Source: Bacteroidota bacterium (lineage in GTDB: Bacteria > Bacteroidota > Bacteroidia > UBA7662 > CANHCV01). From it: DNA of 40,068 nt. This document shows, in pieces, positions 1 to 9,200 of the stretch (positions within the stretch are counted from its first letter, which is position 1; every line of letters starts with the position of its first letter). The translations under genes and the position numbers were made by a program. Location: positions 1 to 40,068 of the forward strand of contig CANMVY010000016.1 of NCBI GenBank assembly GCA_947501265.1, in the 5' to 3' direction. A model generated the notes under the pieces. The model saw nothing but the letters and a program-made list of their open reading frames with translations. It had not been told where the DNA came from and made no database searches.

Positions 1-737
1 ATCAACGCTTTGGTTTGGGCCACATTAAGGTCACCGGCAATGCTCAAACAAGCATTGTTGGGCACGTAAAACGTTTTGTAGAAATTAACGTAATCTTGCT
101 CCTCGGCAGCATCCAAGTGCGCCATGGAACCGATGATCGGCCAACGGTAAGGATGCACGGTGTACAAACGCTTCATCAATTCTTCAATCACCGAACCGTA
201 AGGTTGGTTATCGATGCGCTGACGGCGCTCTTCTTTCACGACTTGACGCTGGGTTTCTACCCCAATTTTTTCCACTTTGGCGTGCATCAAACGCTCAGAT
301 TCCAACCACAAGCCCAATTCCAACTGGTTGGAAGGAAGAACTTCGTAGTAATAGGTGCGATCCCAAGACGTATTGGCGTTGTTCATCCCGCCAGAACCCT
401 CGATGTATTTATCGAATTCGCCACGCTTGATGTTTTTTGAACCTTCAAACAACAAGTGTTCGAAAAAGTGCGCGAAACCGGTACGGGCCGTGTCTTCGTT
501 TTTCGAACCCACGTGGTACATGATGCTCACCGCCACAATGGGCGTGGCGTGATCTTCATGCAAAATCACATGCAATCCGTTTGGCAAATCGTACTCGGTG
601 TACTTCACTTGCCCTGCCGGAGCTGATGTTACAGCCACCGGTTTAGCCGTCGGTTTAGGAGCCGCTTTTGGCGTAGGCTTTTGAGCCACCGCCATTAACG
701 AAGCACCCATCGACAAAGCAAAAAGAACTTTTTTCAT
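1..737 (-). CDS. M16 family zinc metallopeptidase, N-terminal part (runs off window)
   Basis: The start codon is at 737 and the frame is open to the window edge, giving about 245 residues of a longer protein. Residues 1-18 form a signal peptide (lysine pair, hydrophobic core, then AVAQ), followed by a Pro/Lys/Ala-rich linker to about residue 40, so the enzyme is probably exported to the periplasm or lipid-anchored nearby. The inverted zinc motif HxxEH of the M16 (pitrilysin/insulinase) family is present as H90-F-F-E93-H94, with the downstream family segment containing VKEERRQRIDNQ. It lies 15 nt downstream of the carboxylase gene on the same strand and is probably co-transcribed with it. Peptide substrates cannot be predicted. 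The C-terminal half is not in view. Confidence 0.9.
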   Translation of the reverse strand, partial: MKKVLFALSMGASLMAVAQKPTPKAAPKPTAKPVAVTSAPAGQVKYTEYDLPNGLHVILHEDHATPIVAVSIMYHVGSKNEDTARTGFAHFFEHLLFEGSKNIKRGEFDKYIEGSGGMNNANTSWDRTYYYEVLPSNQLELGLWLESERLMHAKVEKIGVETQRQVVKEERRQRIDNQPYGSVIEELMKRLYTVHPYRWPIIGSMAHLDAAEEQDYVNFYKTFYVPNNACLSIAGDLNVAQTKAL

Positions 738-752
738 AGGGTTAATTAATTT

Positions 753-2297
753 TTACAATGGAATGTTGCCGTGTTTTTTCTTCGGCAAATGCGCCACCTT
801 GTTTTCCAACATGGCAAACGCTTTGATTAAACGATCGCGGGTCTCTTCGGGTTTGATCACCTCGTCGATATAACCTCGAGCTGCTGCCATCCACGGATTC
901 GCAAACTTCTCTGTGTATTCGTCAACCTTCGCTTGAAGGGCCGCTTCCGGATTGGATGATTCGCTAATTTCTTTCTTGAAGATGATTTCTGCTGCGCCTT
1001 TCGCACCCATCACGGCAATTTCTGCGGTAGGCCACGCAAAATTCATGTCGGCGCCAATGTGCTTGGAATTCATCACGTCGTAAGCGCCGCCGTAGGCTTT
1101 GCGGGTAATCACCGTAATTCTTGGAACCGTTGCTTCGCAGAAAGCGTACAACAACTTGGCTCCGTTGGTAATGATGGCATTCCATTCCTGATCGGTTCCT
1201 GGCAAGAAGCCGGGAACATCTTCCAAAACCAACAAGGGAATGTTGAAAGAATCGCAAAAACGAACAAATCGAGCACCTTTTAAACTGGCTTTGATGTCGA
1301 GCACTCCCGCCAAAGACGCCGGTTGATTGGCCACAATCCCGATGGATTTTCCCGCCAAACGAGCGAAACCAACCACAATGTTCTCGGCATATTCCTGATG
1401 AACCTCGAAGAATGAATCAGAATCCACTACCCCAGCAACCACTTCGCGAATGTCGTAGGGTTGGTTCGGATTTTCGGGAACGATGGTGTTTAAACTTGGA
1501 ACCAACTCCGACTCTTTGCGCTCGTAAGGGAGCGATGGAGCTGTTTCCTCGCAATTCTGGGGAATGTACGACAACAACGTTCGAATTCCCTGAATGCAGG
1601 CCACTTCGTTGGCATAGGTAAAATGGGTAACGCCGCTCTTGGTGGCGTGGGTGGTTGCACCGCCCAAATCTTCGGAAGTTACATCTTCGTGGGTAACCGT
1701 TTTTACCACATTGGGACCGGTAACGAACATGTACGATGACTTCTCCACCATCATGATAAAATCGGTAATGGCTGGGGAGTAAACAGCTCCGCCCGCGCAG
1801 GGACCAAGAATGGCCGAAATTTGAGGTACCACACCCGAAGCGAGGGTGTTGCGGTAGAAAATATCGGCATATCCCGCCAATGAAACCACGCCTTCTTGAA
1901 TGCGAGCACCGCCCGAATCGTTCAATCCGATCACCGGAGCTCCGGTTTTCATGGCGAGGTCCATGATTTTACAAATTTTCTCGGCAAAGGTTTCGGAAAG
2001 CGAACCTCCGAAAACAGTAAAATCTTGGGAGAAAGCATACACCAATCGTCCTCCAATGTGTCCGTAACCGGTTACCACTCCGTCGCCGAGAACGGTTTGT
2101 TCTTCCATGCCGAAATCGGTGCAACGGTGGGTTACCATCATGCCCATTTCGGTAAAGGTGCCTGGGTCGAGCAACAATTCGATGCGCTCTCGAGCCGTTA
2201 ATTTTCCTTTTTTATGCTGCGCATCGATGCGCGATTGACCGCCTCCCAGTTGGGCTTCGGCCCGCTTTTGCTCCAATTCTTGAAACCGATTCGACAT
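753..2297 (-). CDS. pccB: acyl-CoA carboxylase carboxyltransferase (beta) subunit, propionyl-CoA type
   Basis: This 514-residue protein has the full length and order of the propionyl/methylcrotonyl-CoA carboxylase beta family. The N-terminal half carries GGARIQEGV and [12 protein letters not shown], and the C-terminal half carries the biotin-side signature [11 protein letters not shown] and [10 protein letters not shown]. It would move the carboxyl group from carboxybiotin to an acyl-CoA, most likely propionyl-CoA, in the cytoplasm. The biotin carboxylase/carrier subunit is not in the window, so the substrate (propionyl-, acetyl- or methylcrotonyl-CoA) is inferred only from overall resemblance. 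A TAnnTTTG -7 box on the minus strand at 2315-2322 would give a leader of roughly 12 nt. The M16 peptidase gene follows after 15 nt. Confidence 0.93.
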   Translation of the reverse strand: MSNRFQELEQKRAEAQLGGGQSRIDAQHKKGKLTARERIELLLDPGTFTEMGMMVTHRCTDFGMEEQTVLGDGVVTGYGHIGGRLVYAFSQDFTVFGGSLSETFAEKICKIMDLAMKTGAPVIGLNDSGGARIQEGVVSLAGYADIFYRNTLASGVVPQISAILGPCAGGAVYSPAITDFIMMVEKSSYMFVTGPNVVKTVTHEDVTSEDLGGATTHATKSGVTHFTYANEVACIQGIRTLLSYIPQNCEETAPSLPYERKESELVPSLNTIVPENPNQPYDIREVVAGVVDSDSFFEVHQEYAENIVVGFARLAGKSIGIVANQPASLAGVLDIKASLKGARFVRFCDSFNIPLLVLEDVPGFLPGTDQEWNAIITNGAKLLYAFCEATVPRITVITRKAYGGAYDVMNSKHIGADMNFAWPTAEIAVMGAKGAAEIIFKKEISESSNPEAALQAKVDEYTEKFANPWMAAARGYIDEVIKPEETRDRLIKAFAMLENKVAHLPKKKHGNIPL

Positions 2298-2314
2298 TTC
2301 CTAAAAATTTGGTG

Positions 2315-2322
2315 CAAATTTA
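2315..2322 (-). promoter_or_regulatory. -7 promoter element of pccB
   Basis: On the minus strand the sequence reads TAAATTTG, an exact match to the Bacteroidota -7 consensus TAnnTTTG, ending 17 nt before the pccB start codon. No well-placed -33 TTG is visible; the nearest has only a 14-nt spacer. Confidence 0.5.
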
Positions 2323-2416
2323 CGAACGTTCCCCCTCAATCGGTTTGAAATTCTTGCGAATCATCATTTTGGAGTAGGGCAAATAAAAGTCATGTGGGAA
2401 GATGTTTTTCTGTGGG

Positions 2417-2424
2417 TATATTTG
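2417..2424 (+). promoter_or_regulatory. -7 promoter element of hmgA-hpd
   Basis: TATATTTG matches TAnnTTTG and ends 15 nt before the hmgA start codon. No TTG sits 17-23 nt upstream, so the -33 part is weak, or an activator may be needed. This is inference from sequence alone. Confidence 0.5.
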
Positions 2425-2439
2425 TGAAAAATTACCGTC

Positions 2440-3597
2440 ATGCCCTTTTACCATAAATTGGGAAGCATTCCCGCAAAACGGCACACTCAGTTTCGCAAAC
2501 CTGATGGAACCCTCTACTCGGAAGAATTGGTTTCTACGGAAGGATTCTCCAGTCTATACTCCTTGGTTTACCATAGCCACCCTCCTACCTTGGTGAAGGA
2601 AATCGGGCAACCTTTTTCTGTAGCACCGAAAGCAGCGATCAAGAACAACATGCAGAATCGCAGTTTTCTTACCTACAACACCAAAACCGACGGCGATTAT
2701 TTGAAAAGCCGCACTCCCCTGCTCTTCAATTCCGATCTCACCCTCGGAACGGCGGCACCTTCCAAGTCCATGACCGATTATTTCTTCAAAAACTCCGATG
2801 CCGATGAAGTGCTTTTCATCCATCAAGGAGAAGGAATCTTGAAAACGGTTTACGGACAAATTCCTTTTGAATATGGCGATTATTTGGTAATTCCTCGAGG
2901 AACCATCTACCAATTGCATTTCCATACCACCGAAAATCGGATCTTCTACACCGAATCGTTTTCTCCCATCAAACCACCGAAAAGGTACATGAACCAATTC
3001 GGGCAGTTCTTGGAGCACAGCCCTTACTGCGAGCGCGATTTAAAACTTCCCGAAAATTTGGAAACCATCGATGCCCACGGAGATTTCTTGGTGTACATCA
3101 AAAAAGGAGAAGAGGTTTTTCCTTATACCTACGCCACGCATCCTTTCGATGCCATTGGATGGGACGGGTACCAGTATCCTTATGGATTTAGCATTCACAA
3201 TTACGAACCCATTACCGGACGCATTCACATGCCGCCGCCGATTCACCAAACGTTTGAAGGACATAATTTCGTGATTTGCTCCTTTGTTCCTCGTTTGTAC
3301 GATTACCATCCCGAATCCATTCCCGCTCCTTACAACCACAGCAATGTGGACAGCGATGAGGTGTTGTACTATGTAGATGGCGATTTCATGAGCCGTAAGC
3401 ACGTAGAACGAGGAATGATTTCCCTTCATCCCAAAGGAATTCCACACGGACCGCACCCCGGCACCGCAGAAAAATCGATCGGAAAGAAAGAAACGCGCGA
3501 ACTCGCCGTGATGATCGACCCTTTTTATCCGCTTCAAATCACGCAGCAAGCGTTGGACATTGAAGACCCGCATTATTACAAATCTTGGATTGAATAA
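2440..3597 (+). CDS. hmgA: homogentisate 1,2-dioxygenase
   Basis: This 385-residue cupin-type Fe(II) enzyme opens the ring of homogentisate to maleylacetoacetate in tyrosine/phenylalanine breakdown. The conserved RGTIYQLHF and IHMPPPIHQTFEG segments are visible. By position, the iron ligands are probably H300 and E307 (PYNHSNVDSDE) and H336 (GIPHGPHPG). The gap between the first His and the Glu appears one residue longer than I recall for the human enzyme, so the assignment of E307 should be treated as likely rather than certain. At 385 residues it belongs to the shorter bacterial form. The 4-hydroxyphenylpyruvate dioxygenase gene, the preceding step in the pathway, starts 11 nt downstream. 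Maleylacetoacetate isomerase and fumarylacetoacetase are not in the window. Confidence 0.95.
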   Translation: MPFYHKLGSIPAKRHTQFRKPDGTLYSEELVSTEGFSSLYSLVYHSHPPTLVKEIGQPFSVAPKAAIKNNMQNRSFLTYNTKTDGDYLKSRTPLLFNSDLTLGTAAPSKSMTDYFFKNSDADEVLFIHQGEGILKTVYGQIPFEYGDYLVIPRGTIYQLHFHTTENRIFYTESFSPIKPPKRYMNQFGQFLEHSPYCERDLKLPENLETIDAHGDFLVYIKKGEEVFPYTYATHPFDAIGWDGYQYPYGFSIHNYEPITGRIHMPPPIHQTFEGHNFVICSFVPRLYDYHPESIPAPYNHSNVDSDEVLYYVDGDFMSRKHVERGMISLHPKGIPHGPHPGTAEKSIGKKETRELAVMIDPFYPLQITQQALDIEDPHYYKSWIE

Positions 3598-3608
3598 CAA
3601 ATAACCCC

Positions 3609-4703
3609 ATGAATACAGATTTTCTTCCGTTAAACGGAACCGATTTCATTGAATTTTATTGTGGAAATGCCAAACAAAGCGCCTATTTCTACATGTCGCA
3701 ATTTGGTTTTGAGATGGTGGCCTATTCCGGCCCTGAAACCGGAGTGCGCGATCGTGCCAGCTACGTGCTTCAACAAGGAAAAATTCGCTTGGTGCTTTCC
3801 ACTGGGCTTACTTCTGAGCATGCCATCAATGAGCACGTGAAGAAACACGGAGATGGCGTTAAGGTATTGGCGCTTTGGGTTGACGATGCCCGTAAATCTT
3901 ACGAGGAAACCACGTCCAGAGGAGCCAAAAGCTACCTAGAGCCCACCGTTCTTTCCGACGAACATGGAGAAGTGGTGATGTCGGGGATTCACACCTACGG
4001 AGAAACCGTTCACGTTTTTGTGGAACGAAAAAATTATTCAGGCGTGTTTTTACCCGGATACCAACCCCGCAAATCGCCCATGGAAGTAACGCCCGTTGGC
4101 TTGTTGCACGTGGATCACTGCGTGGGGAACGTAGGTTGGGGAGAGATGAACACCTGGGTAGAATTTTATGAAAAGGTGATGGGTTTCAGCCTGTTGCTTA
4201 CTTTTGATGACAAAGATATTTCGACCGAATACAGCGCTTTGATGAGCAAGGTGGTTTCCAATGGAAACGGGTATGTAAAATTCCCCATCAACGAACCGGC
4301 GGAAGGAAAGAAGAAGTCGCAAATTGAGGAGTACATTCAGTTTTACGAAGGATCTGGTTGTCAGCACATCGCTGTGGCCACGCACGACATCATTCACACG
4401 GTTGGAGAGATGCGTAAGCGCGGCGTGGAATTCTTGTATGTTCCTGAAACGTATTACGAAGACATTTTAGACCGGGTTGGAGACATCAAGGAAGATATTG
4501 AGAAATTGAAAGCGTTGAACATTTTGATCGACCGGGACGAGGAGGGGTATTTGTTGCAAATTTTCACCAAGCCGGTGGAAGATCGCCCGACCGTATTTTA
4601 TGAAATTATTCAGCGCATGGGCGCCAAAAGTTTCGGAAAAGGAAACTTCAAGGCTCTTTTTGAATCGATTGAACGCGAGCAAGAATTGCGCGGAAATTTA
4701 TAA
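3609..4703 (+). CDS. hpd: 4-hydroxyphenylpyruvate dioxygenase
   Basis: This 364-residue two-domain vicinal-oxygen-chelate protein converts 4-hydroxyphenylpyruvate to homogentisate, the substrate of the gene just upstream. The three Fe(II) ligands of the C-terminal domain can be placed: H170 in HVDHCVGNV, H253 in GCQHIAVATHDI, and E332 in TVFYEIIQR. The C-terminal glycine-rich FGKGNFKALFESIE segment that caps the active site in this family is also present. Length and motif order are normal for bacterial HPPD. The gene is the second of a two-gene operon with hmgA (11-nt gap) and is followed at once by a strong intrinsic terminator. Confidence 0.96.
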   Translation: MNTDFLPLNGTDFIEFYCGNAKQSAYFYMSQFGFEMVAYSGPETGVRDRASYVLQQGKIRLVLSTGLTSEHAINEHVKKHGDGVKVLALWVDDARKSYEETTSRGAKSYLEPTVLSDEHGEVVMSGIHTYGETVHVFVERKNYSGVFLPGYQPRKSPMEVTPVGLLHVDHCVGNVGWGEMNTWVEFYEKVMGFSLLLTFDDKDISTEYSALMSKVVSNGNGYVKFPINEPAEGKKKSQIEEYIQFYEGSGCQHIAVATHDIIHTVGEMRKRGVEFLYVPETYYEDILDRVGDIKEDIEKLKALNILIDRDEEGYLLQIFTKPVEDRPTVFYEIIQRMGAKSFGKGNFKALFESIEREQELRGNL

Positions 4704-4721
4704 TCTTCGATGAATCGTAAG

Positions 4722-4750
4722 AAAAAGCCCCCGAATTCGGGGGCTTTTTT
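4722..4750 (+). terminator. intrinsic terminator of hmgA-hpd
   Basis: A near-perfect palindrome (GCCCCCGAATTCGGGGGC, extended by A and T runs on the two sides) begins 18 nt past the hpd stop and ends in six T on the plus strand. The A-run before the stem means it could also work in the opposite direction. Confidence 0.92.
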
Positions 4751-4763
4751 CGTATTTTCGAGC

Positions 4764-5114
4764 ATGCCAAGCCTCTCCAACATCCGCAAATTTGAAAACT
4801 TACATGTCCTTTTTTGGCTGATCAAAGATTTGTCGTGGGCCATGGTTTGGCAACCATTGGGGTTGTTCATGATTCTCCCCACGGTTTCCATTGCCGTTTA
4901 TTTGCTCTGGAAAAATTGGATGGATACAACGGAACGTAGCCACAATGCTGCCGTTTTGTTGTGGATTTTGGCCAACTCTTTCTGGATGTCGGTTGAATTC
5001 CTGGGAAGGGAAGAGCTCAAGAGTTGGTCGGTCATTCCATTTGGTTTCGGCCTCCTTATTTTGGTCATTCATTACGGCAAGACCTGGACGAAAAAATCGT
5101 CAAATTCCGAATAG
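4764..5114 (+). CDS. small hypothetical membrane protein (2-3 TM)
   Basis: This 116-residue protein has hydrophobic stretches at about residues 25-46 (LGLFMILPTVSIAVYLLW), 57-73 (AAVLLWILANSFWMSVEF) and 88-103 (IPFGFGLLILVIHYG), suggesting two or three inner-membrane helices, with short charged ends. The frame extends upstream to an ATG at 4710, but that would place the hpd terminator inside the gene, so the ATG at 4764 is chosen. I recognise no named domain. The conserved-looking aromatic/charged pattern (WLIKDLSWAMVWQPLG, WMDTTERSHN) suggests a genuine protein rather than a chance frame. The palindromic repeat array starts 16 nt after its stop. Confidence 0.65.
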   Translation: MPSLSNIRKFENLHVLFWLIKDLSWAMVWQPLGLFMILPTVSIAVYLLWKNWMDTTERSHNAAVLLWILANSFWMSVEFLGREELKSWSVIPFGFGLLILVIHYGKTWTKKSSNSE

Positions 5115-5130
5115 TCCTGGGTGCGCCACC

Positions 5131-5618
5131 CGGTCCTCGAGTTTTTCTGAAAGAAAAGGTTCGAGGGACCGGTTCCCGAGTTTTCCTCCCGGTCCTCGAG
5201 TTTTTCTGAAAGAAAAGTATCGAGAGGCAGGTTCCCGAGTTTTTCTAACATTGAGAACATTAGGGTTCGTCACCCGGTCCTCGAGTTTTTCTGAAAGAAA
5301 AGTATCGAGAGGCCGGTGTCTAATGCGGGGTCTCGATACATCCCGACGGATGTCGGGACACTCGACCACCGCGTTGATTCTCTGGTTTTTCTGAAAGAAA
5401 AGGTTCGAAATGGCGGTTCCCGAGTTTTTTTCCCGGTCCTCGAGTTTTTCTGAAAGAAAAGGTTCGAGAGGCCGGTTCCCGAGTTTTTCTCCCGGTCCTC
5501 GAGTTTTTCTGAAAGAAAAGTATCGAGAGGCCGGTTCCCGAGTTTTTCTACCATTGAGAACATTAGGGTTCGTCACCCGGTCCTCGAGTTTTTCTGAAAG
5601 AAAAGGTTCGAGAGGCCA
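5131..5618. repeat. seven-copy palindromic repeat array (about 43-bp unit)
   Basis: Seven copies begin near 5131, 5189, 5274, 5376 (degenerate), 5433, 5492 and 5577. Each reads CCGGTCCTCGAG, then the imperfect inverted repeat TTTTTCTGAAAGAAAA, then GG or GTA, then TCGAGAGGCCGG, so a unit folds on itself with CTCGA/TCGAG arms. Linkers are mostly GGTTCCCGAGTTTTT variants. Copies 2-3 and 6-7 share the same longer linker (about 5230-5273 and 5532-5576), showing that a block of about 127 bp was duplicated 303 bp apart. Long frames through the array on both strands are by-products of the repeats. Confidence 0.9.
5332..5370. repeat. hairpin insert between repeat copies 3 and 4
   Basis: TCCCGAC at 5341-5347 and GTCGGGA at 5352-5358 form a perfect 7-bp stem with a four-base loop, flanked by TCTCGATACA and CACTCGACCA. 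It differs from the 43-bp unit and resembles a second class of short dispersed hairpin. Confidence 0.6.
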
Positions 5619-5845
5619 GTGTCTGAAGGGCTCAAAGCCCCCCCCTACAATAACATCATAGGCGATGTTTCTTACCCCTCCACTTTTCTTTTTTGCCTGA
5701 AGGATATAGCAAAATCTCCACACTTAGCATTTGACAGGTTTAATAGGCAGAACTAAGTTAAAGCATTTCTTTTTCAAATTCTTTAAAATTTAATTGCTCT
5801 AAATGCAATTTATTTTTTCACGTATTCATTTAAACACAAAATTAA

Positions 5846-5876
5846 TTGTGCAAAGTATTTTCTTTTTGTAGATTTG
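5846..5876 (+). promoter_or_regulatory. possible promoter for the island operon
   Basis: TTG at 5846-5848, a 20-nt spacer and TAGATTTG at 5869-5876 match the Bacteroidota TTG-N17-23-TAnnTTTG promoter. It is about 340 nt upstream of the helicase start, so a long leader would be needed. The -7 box overlaps the possible coding remnant, so the two interpretations compete. Confidence 0.35.
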
Positions 5877-6026
5877 GTATTTACAGACAAGAAATCGCTT
5901 ATTCACCTGGTTTCAGATGAACAAGTAAAAAAAGGAGTTATTGAATAGTTAGGTGCAAGCAGTAGAAAGACAACAACACAGCAAATTGAAAATGAATTAT
6001 TTAACTTTTATTTCAAACGAAACTGA
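5865..6026 (+). pseudogene. possible decayed coding remnant
   Basis: One frame reads as protein-like sequence (FVDLVFTDKKSLIHLVSDEQ, then VKKGVIE), meets a single TAG at 5946-5948, and continues with LGASSRKTTTQQIENE to a TGA at 6024-6026. The balanced charged/hydrophobic pattern and the single internal stop suggest the tail of a lost gene, but there is no start codon and I do not recognise a family. It could equally be chance. Confidence 0.25.
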
Positions 6027-6219
6027 CAAACAAATAATCCTGTCACTCATTGCCAGCAGGCATGTCTTTTAATTATTAATTGCAAACGCACAAAAATTTA
6101 AAATATAGCAAAAACACATTGCACACATTGCAAAAGCCCCAAAAGAAGACCATTGAACCAAAGCTTAGCCAAAGAGGGCAAATTATGTTATCAGTTAACC
6201 AAAAACTAACACTAAAAAT

Positions 6220-9200
6220 ATGCCGAAGATTTTTGACAATATCAATTTACACCTTAAAACAGGGTTATTAGAAACTATTGAACATTCATATCGTGCAGAT
6301 TTCTGCGTAGGCTATTTTAACCTATGGGGTTGGAAATTATTGATGAATCACATTGATCACTTTGAAGGTGATGAAAACTGTTGCCGCTTACTTGTAGGTA
6401 TGCAAAAACCAGAAGAACATTTTTTACGACAGACTTTAAATGAGGCAAAGAAAGGACTATTAGACATTCCAACTGCACTTGCTTTGAAAAAGGAAATTGC
6501 TAAATCATTTGCAAGACAATTGACTTTTGGTATACCTACTAATGAAGATGAGGTTTCATTAAAAAAACTGAAATTGCAGATTATTGAAAAAAAATTGAAG
6601 GTAAAATTATTTCTTGACTATCAACTACATGCTAAATTGTATCTGTGTCACAAGAAAGATAGCGATGCTCCTTTGATTGGATATGTTGGTAGCAGCAACC
6701 TCACAATGGCCGGCCTCTCTCAGCAGGGAGAGTTAAATGTAAATGTCGTGGAACAAGATGCTGCTGACAAACTAAATCTCTGGTTTGAAGAAAGATGGGA
6801 AGATAGATGGTGTGTGGATATTTCAAATGAGCTCGTTAAGATTTTAGATGAAAGTTGGGCTGGAGAAATAACAATACCACCATATTTTATTTATCTTAAA
6901 ATTGCCTATCATCTTTCGCAGGAAGCAAGAACTGGAATTGGCAATTACATCATCCCAAAAATTCTTCAAACTGACTTATTGCCTTTTCAGATGAATGCGG
7001 TAAGTATTGCAGCACGCCATTTAGACAAAAGAGGTGGCGTATTAATTAGTGATGTTGTTGGTTTGGGTAAAACAATGACCGCCAGTGCAGTTGCTAAACT
7101 TTTTGAAGAAACATACTTTACTGAGACTTTGATAATTTGTCCCAAAAATCTTGTTGATATGTGGAATGGGTATATATATACATATCAACTTGGAGCAAAG
7201 GCAGAAAGCATTTCGAAAGTTGACAAAAAATTCCTTGAGGAAACAAAACGGTATAGAGTAGTAATTATTGATGAAAGCCATAATTTGAGAAATAGAGAAG
7301 GGAAACGCTATTCAATAATAAAAGAATATCTCGAAAGAAACGAAAGTAAAGTTATTTTATTAACCGCTACACCTTATAATAAAAGTTATAACGATATTTC
7401 GAATCAATTACGCTTATTTATACCAGAAGATAAGGACATTGGTATTTCTCCTGAGAATTTCATACGTGAGGTAGGCGGCCCCATTGAGTTCATTGCAAAT
7501 TATCAATACTCACCAAATACCTTACTAGCTTTTGAAAAAAGTTCATTTTCAGAGGATTGGCAAGAACTTCTGAAATTATATATGGTAAGGCGAACAAGAA
7601 CATTTATTAAACAAAATTACGCAACTTATGACACCAAGAAAGAGCAATTTTATTTAACTTTTAATGATGGTAGAATTGAATATTTTCCGGACAGAAAACC
7701 TAAAAAAATTGAATACTCCTTTGACCCTAATGATGCCAACGATATATACGTAAAACTATACGATGAAAGCATAGTAAATATAATAAATAGCCTACACCTA
7801 TCGAGATACGGTTTAGGCAATTATATTGATAAGAAAAAAGAACATTTAGCTACCGCTGATGAGATTAAAATAATAGCTAATCTAAGTCGTGCAGGCAAAA
7901 GACTAATGGGCTTCTGCAGAACCAATCTTTTTAAGAGGCTAGAAAGCTCGGGTTTTTCATTTCTTGTTTCGTTAGCTCGGCACGTATTAAGAAACGAGGT
8001 TTTTATTTACGCTATTGAAAACTCACTACCACTACCTATTGGTCAACAGGAAAAAGCGGAAATGGATGAATTTCTTGAAGAAAACGACAATGGTGATGGC
8101 CCTGAAATGAATTTAATTACTGATCATAAAGAGTATCAAAAATTAGCAAAGAAATATTACGAAAAATGTGTTATTGAAAAAAATAGATTTGACTGGATAT
8201 CAAGCAAGTTGTTTAATAGTACCTTAAATAAGCAACTAAATGCCGACTCAAAGAAAATTTTATCAATTTTAGAAATAGGAAAAAACTGGAATCCGGATAA
8301 TGACAAACAACTAAATTCATTAGAGAAACTTTGTTTGAAAACTCACAAAAATGAAAAGATTTTAATTTTTACTCAATTTGCGGATACAGCAAGTTACTTA
8401 TTTCAAAATTTAAGTGCACGAGGCATAAAGAATCTTGCCTGCGCTACAGGGGATCTTGAAAATCCAACTGATTTGGCTCATAGGTTTAGCCCAAAAAGCA
8501 ATAAAATATCTAACGTAAAAGATGAAATTCGAATTTTAATAAGTACAGATGTTTTAAGTGAAGGCCAAAATTTACAAGATGGACATATCATTGTAAATTA
8601 CGATTTACCTTGGGCTATTATACGTTTAATTCAAAGGGCTGGTCGTGTAGATAGAATTGGTCAAGCATCCGATAAAATATTTTGCTATTCGTTTTTACCC
8701 CAAGATGGGTTAAACAAAATTATTAGGTTAAGGGAAAGATTGACCCAGCGCATTCGTGAAAATTCTGAAGCTGTTGGTTCGGACGAAATTTTCTTTGATG
8801 GTGACCCAGTTAATATTCGTGATTTATACAATGAAAAATCAGGTATACTTGACGATGATGAGGGCGAAGTTGATTTAACTTCACAAGCTTATGAAATATG
8901 GAATCAAGCTATAAAGGCTAATCCCGAATTAAAAAAGAAAATCACAGGACTTTCTGATGTAGTATATTCAACGAAAGAGAAGCACGATGATGGTTTCGAA
9001 AATAACAGTGCGATAACATACCACCGTAATAGTCAAGGTTATGAGGTTTTATCTTGGCTGAATGATAAGGGAGAGCCTATTTCAACCAGCCAATCCAGAA
9101 TTTTGAAAATGGCTGAGTGTTCATTGAATACCCCTGCAGTTGAAAAAATTGAAAATCATCATATTTTAGTCAATAAAGCTGTATCCATTGCGGAAAAAGA

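Larger units (their letters stand above)
5619..6219. other. AT-rich intergenic region at left edge of island
   Basis: Apart from the possible coding remnant and promoter listed separately, I see only a small GGGCT-caa-AGCCC hairpin (5628-5640), then a sharp change from GC-balanced to AT-rich sequence after about 5700. No tRNA, integrase or clear target-site duplication is visible. A 63-codon frame at 6080-6271 overlaps the helicase start out of frame and has no protein-like features. Confidence 0.6.

Noticed and set aside
2554-3600. Minus-strand frames of 154 and 186 codons opposite hmgA
   Set aside because: They are antisense to a secure enzyme gene with its ligands in place; no protein-like features.
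5100-5723. 207-residue minus-strand frame and several frames on both strands through the repeat array
   Set aside because: They translate the repeat unit (FLSEKLEDR, FSFRKTRGP and similar) again and again; they exist because the unit lacks stop codons.
6080-6271. 63-codon frame just before the helicase
   Set aside because: It overlaps the helicase start out of frame and is Lys/Thr-rich low-complexity sequence.
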